Shown here in pieces: positions 50,188 to 58,624 of a stretch of 64,000 bases of DNA. A program made the translations under genes and the position numbers. The stretch covers positions 18,272 through 82,271 of the forward strand of contig CAZGEG010000021.1 in NCBI GenBank assembly GCA_964524835.1. The letters are read 5' to 3'. Each line of letters begins with the position of its first letter. Position 1 is the first letter of the stretch. This stretch comes from JACRCG01 sp964524835 (GTDB lineage Bacteria > Desulfobacterota > Desulfuromonadia > Geobacterales > Pseudopelobacteraceae). The notes beneath the pieces are model-generated. The model was not told the DNA's origin. It saw nothing but the letters and a program-made list of their open reading frames with translations, and did not search any database.

Positions 50188-50373
50188 TTAGACTTCGTCC
50201 CGTAATGCAGCCTGCTCATCGAGCCACGACTTCAATTCTTCTAGGCGCCATCGCTTACACCCCTGAAGTGTCACCGGTTTAGGAAAATCTTCTCGTTGCT
50301 GCACGCGCCACAGTGTTGAGCGAGATATCTTCATGATTTCCATAAGGTCTCGCAGTTTCAATAGGGCATCCAT
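50188..50373 (-). CDS. AlpA-like helix-turn-helix regulator
   Basis: 61 residues from the ATG at 50373, with GGAGAAAAG upstream. The frame MDALLKLRDLMEIMKISRSTLWR followed by DFPKPVTLQGCKRWRLEELKSWL is the AlpA/excisionase type of MerR-like winged helix. Proteins of this group act as excision directionality factors or as regulators. Here it heads the trfA operon, which points to control of replication, with excision as a second possibility. A copy of the shared box lies 35-59 bases upstream. Confidence 0.8.
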   Translation of the reverse strand: MDALLKLRDLMEIMKISRSTLWRVQQREDFPKPVTLQGCKRWRLEELKSWLDEQAALRDEV

Positions 50374-50407
50374 GGTCTTTTCTCCTGTCCTGATGTTTCC
50401 TTCTGTT

Positions 50408-50432
50408 AAATAAATTCTGCGGGTGGGAAGTA
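50408..50432 (-). promoter_or_regulatory. shared backbone box, copy 3 (replication operon)
   Basis: Contains TTCTGCGGGTGGGAAGTA, two changes from the core in copies 1 and 2, with the same AT-rich TAAATAAA side. The region 50485-50815 between this operon and the WYL gene holds no recognisable gene and is a possible location of the element end. Confidence 0.6.
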
Positions 50433-50815
50433 TGTGCTCCGAAAAAGCAGACATTTGTGCTTTAATAGGCTGAATTTTCAGCATATTATTTTTTTGTAAT
50501 GCATCACGGATCGCCGAAACATTGAAGAACCATTATGTTTCCGGCAAGACGGACCAGATAGAGAGGGGCATTCAGCTCCTCAATCCGAATAGGCATGAAT
50601 GCTGGATGACAGAAAGAAACTCAGTCGTTGAGTGGGAATATGGAGAACTACAGTGGAGAGGGTAGTGCTGTCGTAGGAGCTACCGGTATTCCATTACATG
50701 CGACCAACTTCTTTGTAAATGGTCGCCAAATTTTGCAGTCTAATTGAAACTTGTCCCGGTATTTCTGCCGCATATCTGGCTCGGTACGCCTTTTATGCTA
50801 GTATCCATATTAGTG

Positions 50816-50830
50816 CGTCACAAAATGACG
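50816..50830. promoter_or_regulatory. candidate operator of the WYL gene
   Basis: CGTCA, five bases, TGACG, about 47 bases upstream of the WYL gene start. A small palindrome in the expected place for autoregulation. Confidence 0.35.
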
Positions 50831-50876
50831 GATTAATTGAATATTTTTTCATCACCATATTTTTCGAGGAGTTCTT

Positions 50877-51872
50877 ATAGACACTCTCTACAGACGCTGG
50901 CTGATACTGAAGATGATCCCCCGTCATGGCAACACGATCACGACGGCACAAATCGCAGATTGTCTCGGCGGGGAAATCGAAGCACGAACCGTCAGGTCGA
51001 TCCAGCGAGACCTGGTGGAACTTGAACGCCATTTCCCTATAACCTTTGTTCAGGAGGGACGGACATTCTATTGGAGTTGGAATAAGGGGTGGCAGCTCAC
51101 ATTCCCTGTTATGGATCCCCATACGGCGCTAACGTTTCACTTGGTCAGGGAGTACATGACCACACTGCTTCCAATAACTTCGGTTCGCTTCCTTGAGCCG
51201 TTTTTCCAAAACGCCGAGGATATTCTTGCAAATAACAAAGAGCTCACGGTGGTCCATTGGCTAGACAAAGTTTGTATTGTCACGCGGAAAGTCAAAGTGA
51301 CGCAGCCATCAATCATGAAAGGAGTTACGGAAACGGTCTACGATGCAGTGCTAATGGGAAAACGGATAAGGGCTAGGTACCGGAAGAAGGATAATGAAGC
51401 GGCGCAGGAGTTTTCAGAGTTGCATCCGCTGGGACTGGTATTTGTGGAAGGCTTGATTTACCTGATCGCCACCGAAGGCAATTACTTGAATCCACTTCGG
51501 TTTCTTCTCCACAAGATAGAAGAGGTAACGCTGCTAGAGAAGCCGGCAACAATACCGGAGGGATTCACATTACAGGGGTACATCGAGAGCGGTGAGTTCA
51601 GTTACCCAGTTATGAAGGTTGAGAATATCCGCCTCAAGGCGCTCTTCCAACGTAAGGCGTCAGCCCACCTACATGAAATCCCGATAACGGGGAAAGTACG
51701 TTTGAAGGAATTCGATGATGACAGAGTACTTCTTGAGGCGGAGGTCTTGGTCGATCGCGAGCTTCGCTGCTGGCTTAGGGGGTTCGGCGCAGAGGTGGAG
51801 GTGCTGGCACCGGAGGGGTTGAGAGAGGAGTTCAAGTCAACTGTGGAAAAGTTAAAAATAATGTATCGGTGA
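50877..51872 (+). CDS. WYL-domain transcription regulator with AUA-type start
   Basis: About 331 residues if begun at the ATA at 50877. That position follows GAGGAG by five bases and gives the family-typical opening (I/M)DTLYRRWLILKMIPRHG. The first ATG, at 50913, would remove twelve residues of the winged helix and has no ribosome site. The DNA-binding part (TTAQIADCLGGEIEARTVRSIQRDL in outline) is followed by a WYL-type sensor region with ARYRKKDN, LHPLGLVFVEGLIYLIAT and RFLLHKIEEV. WYL regulators respond to nucleic-acid-like ligands and often control defence loci. The ATA may be a rare start or a decayed ATG. Confidence 0.78.
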   Translation: MDTLYRRWLILKMIPRHGNTITTAQIADCLGGEIEARTVRSIQRDLVELERHFPITFVQEGRTFYWSWNKGWQLTFPVMDPHTALTFHLVREYMTTLLPITSVRFLEPFFQNAEDILANNKELTVVHWLDKVCIVTRKVKVTQPSIMKGVTETVYDAVLMGKRIRARYRKKDNEAAQEFSELHPLGLVFVEGLIYLIATEGNYLNPLRFLLHKIEEVTLLEKPATIPEGFTLQGYIESGEFSYPVMKVENIRLKALFQRKASAHLHEIPITGKVRLKEFDDDRVLLEAEVLVDRELRCWLRGFGAEVEVLAPEGLREEFKSTVEKLKIMYR

Positions 51873-51995
51873 TTTTGAAAAGAATTTGCGGTTGGTATGA
51901 ATTTGAAATGAGTTGATAGTTAAGTGGATTATAGCTACCGGAGTTTCTCCATGTCTCCGTTTTGTTCATAATGTTTTTTCAAGATTCAAAAAAAT

Positions 51996-52019
51996 GAGGC
52001 CACGCGAGAGGCCACGCGT
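51996..52019 (+). repeat. tandem 12-base repeat beside tRNA-Gly
   Basis: GAGGCCACGCGA followed at once by GAGGCCACGCGT. The pair lies just beyond the tRNA terminator, near the presumed element boundary. Confidence 0.5.
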
Positions 52020-52024
52020 AAAGC

Positions 52025-52056
52025 AAAAAGGGTTAGCCTTGATTGGCTAACCCCTT
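52025..52056 (-). terminator. terminator of the tRNA transcript
   Basis: GGGTTAGCC / GGCTAACCC stem around a six-base loop; on the minus strand a T run follows. It lies directly after the tRNA-Gly gene. Confidence 0.8.
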
Positions 52057-52064
52057 GTTTTTAT

Positions 52065-52139
<75 letters not shown>

Positions 52140-52200
52140 ATTTGTTCTGATAAAAAACAAGTCCGACTACCCGTTTCAAGATAATCAGACTTGTTTAAAT

Positions 52201-52276
52201 TGGCTCCCCTTCGCGGACTCGAACCACGGACAAGGTGATTAACAGTCACCTGCTCTACCAACTGAGCTAAAGGGGA
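52201..52276 (-). tRNA. tRNA-Asn (GTT anticodon)
   Basis: Cloverleaf on the minus strand with acceptor stem TCCCCTT / AAGGGGA, anticodon stem GGTGA / TCACC with loop CTGTTAA (anticodon GTT), T-arm with GGTTCGAGTCC, and encoded CCA. It lies 61 bases upstream of tRNA-Gly in the same direction and probably shares its transcript. Confidence 0.95.
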
Positions 52277-52480
52277 ATATAACCACAAAACTGCAGATTG
52301 CTGAAATGTGGAATACGACCTGAATGCATCTAAAACCGCCGAGTTGTCTCGAATCAGGAAACCGATACGGCCATCAAAAGCGTCCAGTTATCTACCATGT
52401 GTCGTGCGAAAAAGTCAACCACAAATTATCGATACGGTGCAGATTAAGCCAATCAACGACAGCAGCCGTTCGTGACCATC

Positions 52481-52981
52481 CTAGCGGCCCTGCAGGTCGG
52501 CATCCTTCTGTTCCAGCTCCTTGTCCATCTCGGCTCGATAGCGCAGCAGAGACTCGGCAAGATGAGGCTCGGAAAGTGCCAGAATCTGCACGGCAAACAG
52601 GCCGGCGTTTTTTGCCCCGGCCCGTCCGATCGCCATCGTCGCCACCGGAATCCCGGCCGGCATCTGCACTGTGGCATACAGCGCATCAACACCGTTCAGG
52701 GCCCCGCCCGGCATCGGTACGCCGATAACGGGGAGGATGGTTTTCGATGCAACAACTCCCGCCAGGTGCGCCGCCATTCCGGCACCGGCGATGATGACTC
52801 TGACGCCGCGGCCGGCCGCTTCCGAAGCAAGAGCCAGGGTCCGTACCGGCGAGCGGTGCGCAGACGATATCCGCATTTCATACGGGATATCGAATTTTTT
52901 CAGAATATCGGCGGCTTCCTGCATTACCGGCAGATCGGTGTCACTTCCCATCATCAGCAGTACGAGCGGGGCTGCTTTCAT
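52481..52981 (-). CDS. purE: N5-carboxyaminoimidazole ribonucleotide mutase
   Basis: 166 residues. The start MKAAPLVLLMMGSDTDLPVM at 52981 has the family-typical GSDSD-like loop (GSDTD), then SAHRSP, and the substrate loop GMAAHLAGVVAS and VPMPGGALNG. PurE converts N5-CAIR to CAIR in purine synthesis. GGAGAAACG lies before the ATG. A longer frame to 53308 runs inside purD and is discarded. It follows purD and purH on the same strand, forming a purine gene cluster. Confidence 0.95.
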   Translation of the reverse strand: MKAAPLVLLMMGSDTDLPVMQEAADILKKFDIPYEMRISSAHRSPVRTLALASEAAGRGVRVIIAGAGMAAHLAGVVASKTILPVIGVPMPGGALNGVDALYATVQMPAGIPVATMAIGRAGAKNAGLFAVQILALSEPHLAESLLRYRAEMDKELEQKDADLQGR

Positions 52982-53024
52982 CGTTTCTCCTTGTGGCTCT
53001 CTATGTATTTCCTGGAATTTGGGT

Positions 53025-54299
53025 TTATTCGCGTTCAAGCGCTTTTTTGCCGATATCACTGCGGTACTGGACCCCGGGCCAACTGATCCGCGATACCCCC
53101 TGATAGGCGGTTGAAATCGCGTCCCTGACGGTTGCCCCGAGTGCCGTAACACCGAGCACCCTGCCGCCGTTTGTGACACAGGCGCCATCCTTCTGCGCCG
53201 TACCCGCATGGAAAACGTACAACTCCTCCAGCTCTGCCGCCTGGTCCAGTCCGGAAATCGCATCGCCCTTCCGGTAGTCGCCCGGATACCCTTCCGACGC
53301 CATGACAACGCAGACAGCCGCCTTGTCGTGCCATTCGATGGCGGTGTCCCCGAGATCGCCGTTGGCGACGGCGAGTAGAACCGGCACGATGTCGGACTTC
53401 ATCCGCATAAGGAGCGGCTGGCATTCCGGATCGCCAAAACGGGCATTGAACTCCAGCGTTTTCACTTCGCCGTCCTTCACCATCAGGCCGGCATACAACA
53501 CCCCGCGATATGTTCTCCCTTCGGCGGCCATGCCGTCCAAGGTCGGACGGATTACCTGCCGCATGGCTTTTTCATGGATATCCGCCGTCACTACCGGGGC
53601 GGGAGAATAGGCACCCATCCCGCCGGTGTTCGGCCCCAGATCGCCGTCGAAGACCGCCTTGTGATCCTGGGCGCTGGCGAGCGGTATGACATTCTTTCCA
53701 TCGGTGATGACCAGGAACGAGGCCTCTTCACCGGTCAGAAACTCTTCGATGACGACCCGCGAACCGGCACTGCCGAAGGCGTTGCCGCTGAGCATGTCGC
53801 GAACGGCCTCGACAGCTTCCCCGCAGGTCTGGGCAATGATGACGCCCTTGCCGGCCGCCAGGCCGTCGGCCTTGACCACGATCGGCGCCCCGGTGCTATT
53901 GATGAAGGCTTCCGCCTCGGCCTGGTCGGTAAATACACCGTAGGCGGCGGTCGGTACGTGGTACTTCTGCATCAGGTCTTTTGAAAACGCCTTGCTCCCC
54001 TCGATGAACGCGGCTTTCTGCGACGGGCCGAACACCTTGAGACCGTGGGACTCGAACAGGTCAACGATCCCGAGCGACAGCGGCTGTTCTGGTCCGACGA
54101 CCGTCAGGTCGATCTTGTTCTCATAGGCAAACGCCAGCAGCTTGTCCAGCTGGTCAACGGCAAGCGGTAGGTTCTCTGCCAGGGCCGCCGTCCCCGGGTT
54201 GCCCGGTGCGCAGTAGAGCTTCGTGACGAGCGGCGACTGGGCAATTTTCCAGACCAGGGCATGTTCGCGGCCACCGCCGCCGATTACGAGTATTTTCAT
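53025..54299 (-). CDS. purD: phosphoribosylamine-glycine ligase
   Basis: 424 residues, the full GARS protein. The start MKILVIGGGGREHALVWKI has the glycine-rich loop, followed by the ATP-grasp core with PTAAYGVF, PIVVKADGLAAGKGV, and the metal-binding LEFNARFGDPECQP near 287-300. It joins glycine to phosphoribosylamine with ATP in the second step of purine synthesis. It lies between purH and purE, 43 bases before purE, and is expected to be co-transcribed. Confidence 0.96.
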   Translation of the reverse strand: MKILVIGGGGREHALVWKIAQSPLVTKLYCAPGNPGTAALAENLPLAVDQLDKLLAFAYENKIDLTVVGPEQPLSLGIVDLFESHGLKVFGPSQKAAFIEGSKAFSKDLMQKYHVPTAAYGVFTDQAEAEAFINSTGAPIVVKADGLAAGKGVIIAQTCGEAVEAVRDMLSGNAFGSAGSRVVIEEFLTGEEASFLVITDGKNVIPLASAQDHKAVFDGDLGPNTGGMGAYSPAPVVTADIHEKAMRQVIRPTLDGMAAEGRTYRGVLYAGLMVKDGEVKTLEFNARFGDPECQPLLMRMKSDIVPVLLAVANGDLGDTAIEWHDKAAVCVVMASEGYPGDYRKGDAISGLDQAAELEELYVFHAGTAQKDGACVTNGGRVLGVTALGATVRDAISTAYQGVSRISWPGVQYRSDIGKKALERE

Positions 54300-54344
54300 A
54301 ATGGTTACACCTCTGTTTATTTCGAAATTACTCAGGTTGATAGA

Positions 54345-54407
54345 CTGAAGACTGAAGGCTGAAGAAGTACAGGATACCCTGCTTTCACTTCAGCCTTCAA
54401 CCTTCAG
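54345..54407. repeat. 20-base inverted repeat between purH and purD
   Basis: CTGAAG, two bases, TGAAGGCTGAAG at 54345-54364 pairs with 54388-54407 with two mismatches around a 23-base loop. No T run follows on either strand, so it looks more like a repeated intergenic palindrome than a terminator. Confidence 0.65.
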
Positions 54408-54415
54408 CCAGTATT

Positions 54416-55972
<1,557 letters not shown>

Positions 55973-56002
55973 GCCCGTACTCCTTGCTGTTGTGTGGATT
56001 GA

Positions 56003-57250
56003 TTATAATTGGATGTCAGTGTGTGGAAAATCAATATGCCGCATAAAGAGCGATTCAAACAGCGGCGTTCCGGAAAGCGGCACGACCTTGAAACGCCCAG
56101 CCAGTTCTTCAACCGCGGCGTAACCATCACCGCCTGTCAGCGCCTTCTCTGCGCCTACCAGGGCCCCCTCAGGAGTAAAACGGGTCGTTTGTACCATGCT
56201 TTCATCGAAAATTCCAATCGTTTTCAGCCATTCAGGGCGCACGACGGCGCCGAAAGAACCGGTCAGAATCACCTTTTTCAAGGCCTGGCACTGTATACGG
56301 GAGCGCTCGGCCAGAACATCAATCCCGCCACGCAGGGCGGCTTTGGCGAGCTGCAGCTGGCGGATATCCTCCTGCGACAGGAGAATCAGGCGCCCTGCGT
56401 CCCGGTGCAGGACAAACGCGTTGGCTCCCTGATAATCGATCACCCGCGCCGCGAGGTTTGATTCGATCTCCCCGGAGCCCTTCAACCTGCCGCCGGATTC
56501 CAGGATGTTGCAGCGAAGCAGTTCGGTGACCGCCTCGATTACCCCAGAACCACAGATGCCGAATGGCTGACCGTTGCCGATGACCTGCAGCGTGAGACGC
56601 TCACCTTCGATCCGCACCGAGCTGATGGCGCCCGGCAGGGCGGCCATGCCGCAGGAGAGGTTCCCCCCCTCGAAAGCGGGTCCGGCGGCGGCAGACGTCG
56701 CCCAGACCGTCTCCCCCGCGATCAGCGCAATCTCCCCGTTGGTGCCCATATCAAGACAGAGCGTGGCCTCGCCCGGTGCCGCGCCGTAGATGAACGCCAC
56801 CGTATCGCCGCCGACAAACCCCCCCGGCATCGGAAAGATATATATGTCGGCATCGCCGTCCCACCCGAGCCCGGCAGCATGCAGATGCGTTCCTTCCGTA
56901 TAGAACGGCCGGTAGGGGGGAAAGGCCAAAGACGACAGTTCCAGCCCCATAAGAATATGCTGCATGGTCGGATTTCCCGCTACCGCAACCTTCCGGACGT
57001 CATTCCAGGCGATGCCGGCTGCGTCGCAGAGTTCGCCTCCCATCCTCCTCAGCTCGGTGCGGATCAACGCCGACATCTCCTGCCGGAGCGCCGGAGAGTT
57101 GACGGCCGCATCCAGCCGGGAGACCACATCGGCCCCGAAGCGGCGCTGGGGGTTCAGAGCGCCGGTGATTGCAATGCGTTCACCGCTGGCGCAGTCGATC
57201 AGCGATGCGGCCAGCGTGGTAGTTCCCAGGTCTATGGCAAGTGCGTACAT
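56003..57250 (-). CDS. ASKHA-domain activator (RACo C-terminal type)
   Basis: 415 residues of the DUF4445 / RACo family, lacking the N-terminal 2Fe-2S and linker domains of full activators. Actin-like ATP-binding segments are visible: LAIDLGTTTLAASLID at 4-19, LCLDMGTNGEIAL, AGPAFEGGNLSCGM, GICGSGVIE and LTGSFGA. In full-length members this domain powers ATP-driven reduction of inactive cobalamin proteins. A short form might work with a separate ferredoxin or activate another enzyme. It lies between alr and purH on the same strand, 26 bases after alr. Confidence 0.8.
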   Translation of the reverse strand: MYALAIDLGTTTLAASLIDCASGERIAITGALNPQRRFGADVVSRLDAAVNSPALRQEMSALIRTELRRMGGELCDAAGIAWNDVRKVAVAGNPTMQHILMGLELSSLAFPPYRPFYTEGTHLHAAGLGWDGDADIYIFPMPGGFVGGDTVAFIYGAAPGEATLCLDMGTNGEIALIAGETVWATSAAAGPAFEGGNLSCGMAALPGAISSVRIEGERLTLQVIGNGQPFGICGSGVIEAVTELLRCNILESGGRLKGSGEIESNLAARVIDYQGANAFVLHRDAGRLILLSQEDIRQLQLAKAALRGGIDVLAERSRIQCQALKKVILTGSFGAVVRPEWLKTIGIFDESMVQTTRFTPEGALVGAEKALTGGDGYAAVEELAGRFKVVPLSGTPLFESLFMRHIDFPHTDIQL

Positions 57251-57276
57251 GGATTCACCGACTTTGTCAGATGCTG

Positions 57277-58410
57277 CTATTTCAGGTACACCCTCGGCAC
57301 CCGCTTGCTGATGCCGCAGAATATAGCGTAAGGGATCGTGTCGGCCCAGGCCGCCAGCTCTTCGGCATGAATGCAGTTCCCACCGTCGTCACATCCCATC
57401 AGGGTCACGGTATCCCCTACGGCAACGCCCTCGATGTCGGTCACGTCGAGCATGATCCAGTCCATGCAGACGGTGCCGGCAACTGTGGCCCGCAGACCGC
57501 GGACCAGCACTTCGCCACGGTTGGTGAGAGCGCGGGGGTAGCCGTCGGCATACCCGACCGGGACACTGGCGATCAGCGTGCGCCGGCCTGCCGTAAAACG
57601 GCGGGCGTAGCTGATGGTGGTCCCCGGCTCCACCCACTTGAGCATGGCGATGCGGCTCTTGAGGCTCATCACCGGCTTGAGCTCGAGCTTTCCCTGGAAA
57701 TCGGCGGACGGCAGAGCACCATACATGGTGATCCCGGGCCTGATAAGGTTGCAGTCGGGGATATCCCGCAGCAGCGCTGCGGCACTGTTGGCGATATGAA
57801 TATAGCGGGGAGAGAAGCCGGCCGCGCGGATTTCGGCCAGCGACCAGGCAAAGCGCTCCCCCTGAAGCCGGGTGAAATACTGACCCGACTCATCGAGCTC
57901 GTCGGCGCTGGCAAAATGCGAGATCAAGCCTTCGAGGGCAATATTCTGCAGTTTCTTCAGCTCGACCAGGAACCGGGGAACGTCATCATAGGGAATACCC
58001 AGCCTCCCCATGCCGGTATCGATTTTGAGATGAATCCGGGCCTTGCGGAAGAGCTTGCCGGCGGCAAGGTTCAGGGCCTGGGCCTGTTCAAGGGAAAACA
58101 CGACTGTTGAAAGGTTGTAGCCGATACATTTACGCTCCTGCCCTGGGTACACGCCCCCCAGCAGGAGGATCGGCTTGTCGCTGCCGCTTTTGCGGAGTTG
58201 GATCGCTTCGGCCAGAAACGCGACGCCGAAGGCGTTGACCCCGAGGCTTTCCAGTTCCCGGCTGATATCCATGAAACCGTGCCCGTAGGCATCCGCCTTG
58301 ACAACCGCCAGAATCTCGGTCCGCCGCGGAATTGACGAGCGGAGCAGTCCATAGTTATGTTTAAGTGCGGCGAGATCGATCTCGGCGTATGTAGGGCGGC
58401 CATCGTACAA
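57277..58410 (-). CDS. alr: alanine racemase
   Basis: 377 residues if started at the TTG at 58410, which follows GAGGAG by seven bases and gives (M)YDGRPTYAEIDLAALKHNY; a longer frame runs to 58479 without a ribosome site. The pyridoxal-phosphate Lys is in VVKADAYGHG (Lys38 of this start), and the second catalytic Tyr is in ISYARRF. Other family blocks are HLKIDTGMGRLG, ANSAA, RPGITMYG and CMDW. The enzyme converts L- to D-alanine for peptidoglycan. Upstream lies an unusual set of inverted repeats. Confidence 0.9.
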   Translation of the reverse strand: MYDGRPTYAEIDLAALKHNYGLLRSSIPRRTEILAVVKADAYGHGFMDISRELESLGVNAFGVAFLAEAIQLRKSGSDKPILLLGGVYPGQERKCIGYNLSTVVFSLEQAQALNLAAGKLFRKARIHLKIDTGMGRLGIPYDDVPRFLVELKKLQNIALEGLISHFASADELDESGQYFTRLQGERFAWSLAEIRAAGFSPRYIHIANSAAALLRDIPDCNLIRPGITMYGALPSADFQGKLELKPVMSLKSRIAMLKWVEPGTTISYARRFTAGRRTLIASVPVGYADGYPRALTNRGEVLVRGLRATVAGTVCMDWIMLDVTDIEGVAVGDTVTLMGCDDGGNCIHAEELAAWADTIPYAIFCGISKRVPRVYLK

Positions 58411-58485
58411 AACATCGTCTCCTCTGCTTCCAGTATCATTCAAAATGCTGAGTAGAACCAATCTCCCACAATTGTCCATTCTCCC

Positions 58486-58572
58486 TTCGATACCTCAGGG
58501 CGAACGGACAATATCCCGTTACAGATGATGCATTTCCGTTCGTGGTGAGGTATCGAACCATGAACGGAAATG
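58486..58572. repeat. three-arm overlapping inverted repeats upstream of alr
   Basis: Arm 1 (58486-58508) pairs with arm 2 (58535-58557) over 20 of 23 bases. The left part of arm 2 and its lead (58531-58541, CATTTCCGTTC) also pairs perfectly with arm 3 (58562-58572, GAACGGAAATG). The two hairpins exclude each other. The set lies between ptsP and alr. Confidence 0.6.
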
Positions 58573-58624
58573 CCAAGCTGGAAATCAGTATTAGTCAGAT
58601 TCAAAATTCAAAATCCAACATCGC

